Source of the DNA: DAOTWP01 sp034435675 | GTDB lineage: Bacteria; Chloroflexota; Anaerolineae; Aggregatilineales; Phototrophicaceae | Direction of reading: 5' to 3' | DNA: 31,240 nucleotides | Assembly (NCBI GenBank): GCA_034435675.1 | Contig: DAOTWP010000023.1 | Location: forward strand, 1 to 31,240 | In this document: piece by piece, positions 22,867 through 30,235 of the stretch | Layout: the number at the start of each line of letters is the position of its first letter | Numbering within the stretch: position 1 is the first letter of the stretch | Translations under genes and position numbers: made by a program | Notes under the pieces: model-generated | Databases searched by the model: none | Seen by the model: only the letters and a program-made list of their open reading frames with translations | What the model was told of the DNA's origin: nothing

Positions 22867-23508
22867 TCAGGGCAGCAATATCCCGGTATTGCCGCCCTGT
22901 TTTGTCCTTCGCACCAGCCAGGCAAGTACCAGTATCGCCCAACCTGCACTGGTGGCAGCAGCGCCAGTGCCCACCTGAACGGGTAGGTCGAACGCCGCCA
23001 TCAGTTCGTACGCGCCTGCACTGCCTGCAATGCTGGCTGCCATGCCCGTTGACGCCAGCAGCAGCAATATGCCCTGCCCGCGCCGCAAAATACCGCTTAA
23101 CCCCAGGGAACCGCCAATAACGCTCACCATGAATAACAGCGCCTGCTGCTGGAAGTTTGGATTACTGCGTGCGTCTGCGTCGAAAATGAACTCAAATGGT
23201 GGCAGCAGCGCCACCCACATTGCCAGCACAACAACAGTGTGCAGCCAGCGGGCACGTCGTTCCCCAACGGGGGTGCTAATCGCTACCACCAGCGTCAGAC
23301 AGACAAACGGTAGACGCAGCGCCAGACTGGTGTTCAGTGCGCCCGCAGCAGGATGCAGGCTTGCCCATTCTGCCAAATCGGCAGCGCCGGGGCTGAGACT
23401 AGCGGCAGGGTTGACCATCCAGGGCATATACAGCGCCAGCAGCATGAACAGCAGCAGTATCCACCACAGTAGGTAGGTGATTCCGTTTGTGCTGGACGTG
23501 TTAAGCAT
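22867..23508 (-). CDS. Unidentified polytopic membrane protein
   Basis: A 213-aa protein with about six hydrophobic segments, roughly at 10-30, 65-82, 87-108, 124-141, 146-167 and 184-203. The N terminus is cytoplasm-compatible (MLNTSSTNG) and the end carries RRTKQGG. I recognise no family. Its ATG overlaps the stop of the ChlI-like gene by 8 bases, so it is translationally coupled to the ATPase. It may be a membrane partner or simply co-regulated. The last codons lie within the acpP terminator hairpin. Confidence 0.8.
   Translation of the reverse strand: MLNTSSTNGITYLLWWILLLFMLLALYMPWMVNPAASLSPGAADLAEWASLHPAAGALNTSLALRLPFVCLTLVVAISTPVGERRARWLHTVVVLAMWVALLPPFEFIFDADARSNPNFQQQALLFMVSVIGGSLGLSGILRRGQGILLLLASTGMAASIAGSAGAYELMAAFDLPVQVGTGAAATSAGWAILVLAWLVRRTKQGGNTGILLP
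22868..22904 (+). terminator. Intrinsic terminator of acpP, inside the converging gene
   Basis: CAGGGC-A-GCAATA (22868-22880) pairs with TATTGC-C-GCCCTG (22887-22899), 12 pairs with one mismatch, around TCCCGG. TTTTG follows on the plus strand. The same bases encode the C-terminal residues and stop of the minus-strand membrane protein. Confidence 0.8.
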
Positions 23509-24688
23509 CGGTTTTTCCCAGCACCTTTTCCAGCAGGCTGCGAATACGCTCGTCTTCCTGACCCTGTCCCTCGAAATAATTCACCATAAAATCACTGCGG
23601 CGTTGGCGTAAAGCCATCGGCGCAATGGCGCGCAGGTCATCCACTGTTGCCACATCACGACCATCAGAGGCAGCATAGGCACGCGCAGCCTCGAACATGG
23701 TGTAATCCGCGCGCACGGAGTCAATTTCCAATTCCTGCACAAGCTGCATTCCCATATTCAGCGCGTCGTCTGCCACAACCGTTTGCTTCAGCAGTTCCCG
23801 CGCCAGTTCAACCTCTTCGCGCGCCTCTGCCATTGCCTGTTCCCACTGTCGCGCAAATTGCACTGGGTTACGCCGGAACGCCACCATACGCCGGTAGACT
23901 TCCAACCGTTCAGTGAGGCTGGTCAGACCCCGCACATTCACCCGCAGCCCGAACCGGTCCAGAATCTGCGGGCGTAAACGTCCTTCTTCGGGATTCATTG
24001 AACCGATCAGCACAAAGCGCGAACGGTAAGTCCCGGACATTGCGCCGCGCCGCACGGTGTAGCTGCCCTGCGCAGAGGCGTCAAGGATGGCATCTATGAT
24101 GGTGTCGTCAAGCAGATTGACTTCATCCACGTAAAGCAAATTATTGTCGGCGCGTGCCAGGATGCCGCGTTCCAACCGGATTCGCTGGCTTTGCACAGCG
24201 ATCCGTTCGTTAATGCCGCCGACCACATCTTCGAGGCGCGCATTCAGCGGCAGTTCCACCAGCTTGACCGGCTCGAAATGGCTGATGGATTGCCCACTGT
24301 GAAATTGCTCGTAGCAGTTGGGATAGACCGACTTCGCAGATTCATCCTGCAAGTCTTCCGCCAGCACACCTTCTTCGCAATCGCTAACTTCTACATAAGG
24401 CAAAATACCCGCAAGACTGCGCACGGCGGTTGTCTTGCCGGTTCCACGCGGTCCCAGCAGCAGCACGCCGCCCACCGCCGGATTAATCACAGACAGCATC
24501 AGCGCGATACGCATTTCCGCCTGCCCAACTATTGCCAGGAAAGGGAAGGGGCGGTGTTCTGCCAGCCCGGCATCCTGCATGGGCAAATCCAGTATGGTGT
24601 GCGCGCCAGCCATGTTTAGCAGCCGCATCAGGGTTGAATTGCTGCCGGGGATGTCGTCGTATTGCTCTTCCGGTAGACGGTCACTCAT
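23501..24688 (-). CDS. ChlI/BchI-like AAA+ ATPase (magnesium-chelatase subunit I family)
   Basis: A 395-aa AAA+ ATPase. Walker A is GPRGTGKT (79-86), Walker B is LLYVDEVNLLDD, and SMNPEEGRLRPQILDRFGLRV is the sensor/arginine-finger region found in BchI/ChlI. The helix-2 insert stretch VKLVELPLNARLEDVVGGI is present. A ~45-residue N-terminal extension precedes the family start (FPFLAIVGQAEMRIAL), making it longer than the usual ~340-350 aa. No ChlD or ChlH gene is in the window, so a role in chlorophyll synthesis is not supported. A cobalt-chelatase-like or general remodeling role is possible. It starts 6 bases after the thioesterase gene and overlaps the next gene by 8. Confidence 0.9.
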   Translation of the reverse strand: MSDRLPEEQYDDIPGSNSTLMRLLNMAGAHTILDLPMQDAGLAEHRPFPFLAIVGQAEMRIALMLSVINPAVGGVLLLGPRGTGKTTAVRSLAGILPYVEVSDCEEGVLAEDLQDESAKSVYPNCYEQFHSGQSISHFEPVKLVELPLNARLEDVVGGINERIAVQSQRIRLERGILARADNNLLYVDEVNLLDDTIIDAILDASAQGSYTVRRGAMSGTYRSRFVLIGSMNPEEGRLRPQILDRFGLRVNVRGLTSLTERLEVYRRMVAFRRNPVQFARQWEQAMAEAREEVELARELLKQTVVADDALNMGMQLVQELEIDSVRADYTMFEAARAYAASDGRDVATVDDLRAIAPMALRQRRSDFMVNYFEGQGQEDERIRSLLEKVLGKTDA

Positions 24689-24694
24689 CGGTGG

Positions 24695-25183
24695 CTATTT
24701 CCTCGGTTCGCGATCCCGCTGCTGTTTGCGGAATGCCTGCCGTTCTTTCGCCTGTTCTGCCCGCGCGCGCTCTGCGTCGCTGGCATACAGCAGCGGCGGT
24801 ACAGCGTGCGGGCGTCCATCTTTGTCCAACGCAACATAGACCAGATAGGCAGTGTTTGAAATCCGTGAGGTGCCATCCAGCGGGTTTTCTGCCAGCACTT
24901 CCACCCGGACCTCCATCGAGGTGCGCCCTACATAGGTCAATTCGGCATTGCAAATGACCAGATTGCCCACGTAGATGGGTTCGAGAAAGGTCATCGAGTC
25001 GACAGCAACGGTTACCACAGGCGCGTGAGCATGACGCATTGCTGCCAGCGCGCCTGCCTCGTCCACCATGCGCATCACCACACCCCCATGTACGTTGCCG
25101 AGGCTGTTGGTATCCTGCGGTCCCATCAGAATACTGAGTGTCACTCGTGATTGGGCAATACTGCGGGCTTCAGGTTCTGTCAT
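24695..25183 (-). CDS. Hotdog-fold acyl-CoA thioesterase
   Basis: A 162-aa protein of the YciA/ACOT acyl-CoA hydrolase group. Motifs: DTNSLGNVHGGVVMRMVDEAG (the N/D-x-x-G-x-x-HGG-x-x-M-x-x-x-D active-site helix), VTVAVDSMTFLEPIYVGNLV, and the strand VGRTSMEVRVEVLAENP. The tail (about 135-162) is highly charged (RARAEQAKERQAFRKQQRDRE). These enzymes hydrolyse acyl-CoA to free acid and CoA. The ATG at 25183 has GGGGGAAAG upstream; a start at 25243 would add an unrelated 20 residues. It is the first gene of the operon with the ChlI-like ATPase. Confidence 0.93.
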   Translation of the reverse strand: MTEPEARSIAQSRVTLSILMGPQDTNSLGNVHGGVVMRMVDEAGALAAMRHAHAPVVTVAVDSMTFLEPIYVGNLVICNAELTYVGRTSMEVRVEVLAENPLDGTSRISNTAYLVYVALDKDGRPHAVPPLLYASDAERARAEQAKERQAFRKQQRDREPRK

Positions 25184-25303
25184 GGCGGCTTTCCCCCGGT
25201 GTTTATCTATACCCCGGACAAGGGAATTATTCCTTTTGTTCATGTAGGGTCATATAGACTGGTCTGTGGATCGGCTCTCAACGCTGACTGCACCCTGCAT
25301 AAT

Positions 25304-25319
25304 GTGTTGATTATAACAC
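25304..25319 (-). promoter_or_regulatory. Thioesterase-operon -10 with overlapping dyad
   Basis: On the minus strand TATAAT (25315-25310) lies within GTGTT-N6-AACAC, a 16-bp inverted repeat. The -35 is not clear. The position, 121 bases upstream of the ATG, suits a repressor site. Confidence 0.45.
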
Positions 25320-25340
25320 TGCTGCTAAAATCCGACTGCG

Positions 25341-26474
25341 TCAGTGTGTGCCCAGCAGGGTTTGATAAGTGTGCTGGAGTTGCTTTGCTGCGGCTTCCCA
25401 CGTGAACTGCTGCGCGCGTGCAGTTCCCCGTGCGACGAGTTCCGCCCTCAGCGTAGCGTCGTTGACTAGTCGTTCCAGTGTGTAGTTGATTTCATCCTGA
25501 TCCAGTGGATTGACTAACAGTGCTGCATCCCCGGCGACCTCCGGCAGTGACGACAGATTGGACGTCATCACGGGTATGCCGCACGCCATTGCTTCCAGCA
25601 CAGGCAGCCCAAAACCTTCATACAGTGAAGGAAAGGCGAGGCAGCAGGCGGCGCTGTACAATCCCGGTAGATCAAGCTCATCTGCAAAACCAATGAAGCG
25701 TACGTAATCCTGCATATGTGTATCGCGTAGGGTGGCATACATTTCGTCTTCCAGCCAACCGCGCCCACCAGCAATCACGAGAGTCAAGTCGTTGCCTCTT
25801 GAGCGCAGGTGTGCGAGGGCGCGAATCAGCCTGCTGTAATTCTTGCGGGGCTGCACCGTGCCAATCGTAAAAACATAGGGCTGTTCACCGATTCTATATT
25901 TCGTGCGCAGTGCGGCGTCCTGTTGCGTGTCCCGTTGGAAACGCGCATCAACCCCGCTTAAGAGAACCGTGATTTTGTTTTCTGCTGTCCCATACAGCGC
26001 GATCAGGTCATCTTTGGTTGCCTGCGAGTCAGCGAGGACATGATCTGCACGCTCCACAGAACGGGGGACAACCACGTCAAGATATGCCTTCAAGCGTGGA
26101 CTGGCTGCCTGTGGCACGCGGACAAAAGACAGGTCGTGCACCGTGAGCAGCGTGCGCGTTTTGCGGTAGGTGGGTGGCAGCACAAAATCGGTGGCATGAA
26201 AGAGATCAACACTGCCTGTAAAAGTCTCCACAGGTATCGGCAGATGCAGACGCTGCCAGAGTCGTGCCAGCATGCGTGGGGTGAGCCGGGTAGAGCGCCA
26301 GCGAAAATTTGCGGCTGTTTGCTGCGTAAGCTGCTGCTGTGAAGCGCCTGCCACAAACAGGCGATACGGGGTTGTCCGGTCAAGGCGCATCAGCGCGGCG
26401 ACAAGTTCGCGCACATACCGCCCGATACCGCCACCCTGTTCATTAGCCGGGGTATAGTCAATGGCAATGGTCAC
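25341..26474 (-). CDS. GT4-family glycosyltransferase
   Basis: A 377-aa GT-B-fold glycosyltransferase. The N-terminal domain begins IAIDYTPANEQGGGIGRYVRELV, an acceptor-side glycine loop. The C-terminal domain has VLFTIGTVQPRKN-like FTIGTVQPRKNYSRLI and the retaining E-x7-E motif EGFGLPVLEAMACGIPVM. Retaining GT4 enzymes transfer sugars such as mannose, glucose or rhamnose from nucleotide donors; neither donor nor acceptor is readable. It starts at a GTG 4 bases after the gtrA-like stop and is the last gene of the polysaccharide cluster here. Confidence 0.93.
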   Translation of the reverse strand: MTIAIDYTPANEQGGGIGRYVRELVAALMRLDRTTPYRLFVAGASQQQLTQQTAANFRWRSTRLTPRMLARLWQRLHLPIPVETFTGSVDLFHATDFVLPPTYRKTRTLLTVHDLSFVRVPQAASPRLKAYLDVVVPRSVERADHVLADSQATKDDLIALYGTAENKITVLLSGVDARFQRDTQQDAALRTKYRIGEQPYVFTIGTVQPRKNYSRLIRALAHLRSRGNDLTLVIAGGRGWLEDEMYATLRDTHMQDYVRFIGFADELDLPGLYSAACCLAFPSLYEGFGLPVLEAMACGIPVMTSNLSSLPEVAGDAALLVNPLDQDEINYTLERLVNDATLRAELVARGTARAQQFTWEAAAKQLQHTYQTLLGTH

Positions 26475-26478
26475 CGGA

Positions 26479-27114
26479 TTACTTCACGTCGCTGTAAGTC
26501 CAGTAGCGGTTAGCAAAGAAATTCCACAGCATGACGACCACCATGCCGATTAACTGCGCGATGATCGTGCCCAGTTTCGCTTCTGCCGTATGCGAGGGCA
26601 CATATTCGGGACGGAATATCTGGAAAACCGGCAGCAGAATGGGCATGAAGATTGCACCCCACCACAGAAAGGTGGTCGCAATCCAGATTGTCCGCATCAC
26701 CCCACCAGCGACGCTGATAATCGTAAACTGGGTTAACTGCCGCCGCAGTGAACGAGCGCGCGATTCAGGGTAGACCCACAGACGTGTCCAGGTGAAGTTG
26801 CTCACCACAGCGGTGAAGAAAGAAATCCCCGTTGCCAGCGCAACATTCAGCACCAGCGGATTACCGGAAATATCTACAGGGTGCAGTACAAATGCCTGGA
26901 GAAAGAACAGAATCCCGAAGTCAATCACCGCGCCGCTGATACCCACTACAGCAAACCGCAGAAACCGTTCCATTTCTTTGGGCTTGCTGCCGCCAAAGCG
27001 CGCGGCAAGAGCACGGATAGGGCGATCCATGGGGGTACGAAAAACCCGTGTCGGTTGTTCTGTTTCTGAAGCTTCGCTGTAGGAAGGACTCATCGAGTTA
27101 CCAGCTTCGCGCAT
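26479..27114 (-). CDS. GtrA-family membrane protein
   Basis: A 211-aa protein whose residues about 48-208 form the four-helix GtrA fold: RFLRFAVVGISGAVIDFGIL, ISFFTAVVSNFTWTRLWVY, then WIATTFLWWG and MVVVMLWNFFANRYWTY. GtrA-like proteins are linked to flipping lipid-linked sugars across the membrane. The ~45-residue N-terminal tail is soluble and charged. Two starts are possible: ATG 27114 (with AGGTG 6 bases ahead, overlapping the ligase gene by 25 bases) or ATG 27093 (an ATGA overlap with that gene's stop). I keep 27114 for its better ribosome binding site. Confidence 0.85.
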   Translation of the reverse strand: MREAGNSMSPSYSEASETEQPTRVFRTPMDRPIRALAARFGGSKPKEMERFLRFAVVGISGAVIDFGILFFLQAFVLHPVDISGNPLVLNVALATGISFFTAVVSNFTWTRLWVYPESRARSLRRQLTQFTIISVAGGVMRTIWIATTFLWWGAIFMPILLPVFQIFRPEYVPSHTAEAKLGTIIAQLIGMVVVMLWNFFANRYWTYSDVK

Positions 27115-28574
27115 GAATACACCTGTCTATGCAGCACGGCGAGGATGCCGAGCATTACGCCGATATGAATGAACATATTGTTGACATACAGGTTGTCGGT
27201 CAGGCTGTGTATAGACAGATACGTCCATGCGCCGAGCAGACCTACTGCCGTGAGGCGTGCCTCTAGATTGGGATGCCGGCGCGTGCGCCAGGTGAACCAG
27301 AACACGGTCAGCCACATCAGGCTGTAACAGCCTAAGCCAATCATGCCAGCCTCCGCGAAAATATTCAAGTAGTAGTTATGGGCGTGCCCCAGCGGTTCCG
27401 CCCAGTTAAGCAGTCGGTACTGCGGGTAGACCACCTCGTAGTTGCCCGCGCCAATGCCCAGCCACGGGGATGCCTCCGCCATGTGCAGTGCTGCCTGCCA
27501 GTGTGCCACGCGCTCCACCAGCGCATAGTTCTCCGGGGTGATATCAACCCCTCGTACATCTGAAATGGCGAAAGTCTCCTGCGTGAAACTGGCGATGCGG
27601 TCGGTAATTGACGCCGGGATACGCCCACTCAACCATAGTACAGCGGCACTTGCAGCAAGGACAGCCACCAGCACAAGGCTGGAACGGGTGCGCCTGGGCA
27701 GGGCAAAGGCAATGACCACCAGTGCTGCCGCGAAACCGAGCCATGCGCCGCGACTCCATGAGATTGCAACACCCAGCGAGATCAGCGCTGCTGCGCCTGC
27801 ATAAAACAGGGTAATCAGCAGTTCTGTCACACTTGTCCGTTTCGCTGTGTGCCATTTCCGCCACAGGCGTATGCCACTGCTGAGCGTGCCTGTCAGTGCC
27901 AGCGGGGCTAGCAAGCCCATGAACGCGCCAAACGGATTAGGCTGTCCAAACGTCCCGAATGCCCGGAAAAACACGCGGTTCGCGCTGCTCAGTTCGGCGA
28001 TAACCAGATGATCCGCGCCACTGCCGCCCAGAAAGATGTACAGCCCTAACAGCGCGTGCGCTGCCCCTGCGGCAACCAGGGCAAAGCGCAGCCACAACCA
28101 TGCTGACTGCTGCCCAAGATCAAGCACCAGCGCCATCAGCAGCAGCACCTGAATCCACTTGAGCCATTCCGTCAGCCAGGCACCGAGCGATACAGCGGTG
28201 AATGCGCTCAGCGTCAGCGCCGCCGCGAAGGCAAACACCGGCAGATAGACTGGCGACCATTGCAGCCGCAGCAGTGGGCTTTTGCGAACGATGCGATGGA
28301 TACCCCAGGCTGTTACAAAGCCAATCAGGGTGATTTGCCCGATGTCCAGCGGGAGTTGTAGTGCGGATTCCGTGGCGAGCAATGTGCGCAGCGGGGCAAG
28401 CATCAGGGTGAACAGCAGGGCGGCGAAAGGCGTCAGTGCCGCCAGCAGTAGATACAGCAACAGCGCCGCGCCGAGCAGCGCCACCTCAAAAGGCAGCAGC
28501 GCCGCGCCGCTCCCCGCCGCGCATGCCGCGCTGATCCACAGCGCGTTGGGTAGACGCCGGTCCCGCAGCGGCAT
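27090..28574 (-). CDS. O-antigen ligase / Wzy-like membrane protein
   Basis: A ~494-aa polytopic protein with roughly 11-13 membrane segments, of the O-antigen ligase / polymerase (Wzy_C) superfamily. The diagnostic loop is WLGIGAGNYEVVYPQYRLL, followed by EPLGHAHNYYLNIFAEAGMIG, the H-x-HN-x-x-L-x-x-x-x-E-x-G motif. These proteins join or polymerise lipid-linked glycans on the outer membrane face. The ATG at 28574 is 10 bases after the epimerase stop. A TTG at 28598 lies directly against AAGGAGG and would overlap that gene; the AAGGAGG also encodes the epimerase's Lys-Glu-Val, so its role is uncertain. Confidence 0.88.
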   Translation of the reverse strand: MPLRDRRLPNALWISAACAAGSGAALLPFEVALLGAALLLYLLLAALTPFAALLFTLMLAPLRTLLATESALQLPLDIGQITLIGFVTAWGIHRIVRKSPLLRLQWSPVYLPVFAFAAALTLSAFTAVSLGAWLTEWLKWIQVLLLMALVLDLGQQSAWLWLRFALVAAGAAHALLGLYIFLGGSGADHLVIAELSSANRVFFRAFGTFGQPNPFGAFMGLLAPLALTGTLSSGIRLWRKWHTAKRTSVTELLITLFYAGAAALISLGVAISWSRGAWLGFAAALVVIAFALPRRTRSSLVLVAVLAASAAVLWLSGRIPASITDRIASFTQETFAISDVRGVDITPENYALVERVAHWQAALHMAEASPWLGIGAGNYEVVYPQYRLLNWAEPLGHAHNYYLNIFAEAGMIGLGCYSLMWLTVFWFTWRTRRHPNLEARLTAVGLLGAWTYLSIHSLTDNLYVNNMFIHIGVMLGILAVLHRQVYSCAKLVTR

Positions 28575-28584
28575 AACCTCAGTA

Positions 28585-29526
28585 CTAATGGGCGACAACC
28601 TCCTTAAAATAGGCGATGGTCTGGTTTAACCCTTCGATCAACGCAACTTTTGGCTCCCAGTTGAGCACCTGGCGCGCGCGCGTAATGTCCGGTTGGCGTG
28701 TTTGTGGATCACCGCTAATACGCTCGTCAGCCAGTGTTACGATCCCTGCGCTGTTGCCGGTGAGGTCGTTGATGATTTCTGCGAACTGCCTGATGGAGAT
28801 TTCTGCTGAGTTGCCGATGTTTACGGGTTGGGTGTAATCGGACATCAACAGGCGATAAACCCCTTCCACCAAGTCGCTGACATACTGGAAACTGCGTGTT
28901 TGTCTGCCGTCACCATACACCGTCAGGGCTTCACCGCGCAGCGCCTGCCCGATGAAGTTGGGCACCACACGCCCATCGTCGAGCCGCATGCGTGGACCAT
29001 AGGTGTTGAAAATGCGTACGATGCGCGTATCCAATCCGTGAAAGCGGTGATACGCCATGGTCATTGCTTCGGCAAAACGTTTCGCCTCGTCATAGACCCC
29101 GCGCGGACCAATGGTGTTGACGTTGCCAACATAGCTCTCTTTTTGCGGGTGTTCCAGCGGGTCACCATAGATTTCCGAGGTCGAGGCGAGCATGAAGCGT
29201 GCCCCTTTTGCCTTTGCCAGTCCCAGCGTGTTGTGGGTTCCCAGCGCGCCTACCTTGAGGGTCTGAATCGGCAGTTTCAGGTAATCAATCGGGCTAGCAG
29301 GTGACGCAAAATGCATGATGGCATCCAGAGTGCCATCAATGTAAATGTAATTGGTTACATCATGGTGAATGAAGTGGAAATTGCGGTTGCCTGCAAGATG
29401 GGCTATGTTACGGGTATTGCCGGTAATCAGATTGTCCATTGCGATAACTGAGTGCCCTTCAAAGAGCAGTCGGTCAACAATGTGTGATCCGAGGAAACCA
29501 GCCCCGCCGGTGACAAGAATGCGCAA
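28585..29526 (-). CDS. UDP-glucuronate decarboxylase-like NAD-dependent epimerase (UXS)
   Basis: A 313-aa extended short-chain dehydrogenase. The Rossmann motif is GGAGFLG (7-13). UXS-type signatures follow: HFASPASPIDYL, STSEIYGDPLEHPQ (S117-E118), GNVNTIGPR and YDEAKR (Y145, K149), then RIFNTYGPRM. This set matches UDP-glucuronic acid decarboxylase, which makes UDP-xylose, a pentose donor for surface glycans. The start is a TTG (29526) with AAGGGG 9 bases ahead; the sequence begins directly with the Rossmann strand LRILVTGG. It precedes the ligase gene by 10 bases. Other epimerase activities in this subgroup cannot be ruled out. Confidence 0.92.
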   Translation of the reverse strand: MRILVTGGAGFLGSHIVDRLLFEGHSVIAMDNLITGNTRNIAHLAGNRNFHFIHHDVTNYIYIDGTLDAIMHFASPASPIDYLKLPIQTLKVGALGTHNTLGLAKAKGARFMLASTSEIYGDPLEHPQKESYVGNVNTIGPRGVYDEAKRFAEAMTMAYHRFHGLDTRIVRIFNTYGPRMRLDDGRVVPNFIGQALRGEALTVYGDGRQTRSFQYVSDLVEGVYRLLMSDYTQPVNIGNSAEISIRQFAEIINDLTGNSAGIVTLADERISGDPQTRQPDITRARQVLNWEPKVALIEGLNQTIAYFKEVVAH

Positions 29527-29640
29527 GTGACTAAACCCCTTCTGGAAGAATGTTTCAGCCGATAGGCAAACGCTGTTGAGTGTACCACAAAATTGAAGCG
29601 TATGAGGGGGATTAACTGCCCTGCATCACACCCGGCGCAC

Positions 29641-30195
29641 TTACACCCGCACTTTCCCTTCTCCGCTGGATTTCAAATCCTGAAGCTGTCGCGTGAATTC
29701 AGTGACGAAGATCTCCAGTGCCACCGGACTATCGAGGCAAAGATAGATGTGCCGCAGATGCCGCAGTTGTTCAAATGTGAAGTCAATGATCTGGGACAGC
29801 ATGGTTATCGCACAGTTTTCCAGCGGATACCCCAGCTTACCCGCAGAAATCGCCGGGAGCGCGATCGAACGCAATTTGTGCTGCTCAGCAAGCCGCAGCG
29901 CTAACCATGTAACATTTGCCAGCTTGCCGCGTTCGCTGCCTTCGCCCCAGCGTGGACCAACCGCGTGGATGATATGGTCATAAGGCAAATTGCCCGCGCT
30001 GGTGATTACCGCATTGCCAACATCACACCAGCCGATTTGTTTCACTTCCTGAGCAAGTGCATCTCCGGCGCGTGCCAGCAGATCGGCGGGGAGGGCGAGG
30101 TTGGTGTCGGTTGCATTCACCACGCCTGCAACTTCGACCGCCCATAGGTCCTGTTCGATTAAGTAGATCGTAACCTGATTGACCTTCGCCTTCAT
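29641..30195 (-). CDS. Divergent macro-domain protein
   Basis: A 184-aa macro-domain (ADP-ribose-binding fold) protein. Recognisable parts: AVEVAGVVNATDTNLAL (the NAAN loop, here NATD), VITSAGNLPYDHIIHAVGP, and ALPAISAGKLGYPLENCA, equivalent to the PaIstGxxGyP loop. The glycine loop (GGGV) expected after the first motif is replaced by LPADLLARAG, so ligand binding or hydrolase activity may be altered. The ATG at 30195 has AAGGGAG 7 bases ahead; an upstream start at 30252 would overlap the previous gene. It lies between two polysaccharide genes on the same strand, an unusual place for this fold. Confidence 0.82.
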   Translation of the reverse strand: MKAKVNQVTIYLIEQDLWAVEVAGVVNATDTNLALPADLLARAGDALAQEVKQIGWCDVGNAVITSAGNLPYDHIIHAVGPRWGEGSERGKLANVTWLALRLAEQHKLRSIALPAISAGKLGYPLENCAITMLSQIIDFTFEQLRHLRHIYLCLDSPVALEIFVTEFTRQLQDLKSSGEGKVRV

Positions 30196-30235
30196 ACCAT
30201 TACTCCCTTGCGCCCTTTTTAACATTACATCCGAT

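Noticed and set aside
23501..24688. ChlI-like gene as evidence of photosynthesis
   Set aside because: No ChlD, ChlH or other bacteriochlorophyll genes are visible, and ChlI-like ATPases occur widely in non-phototrophs.
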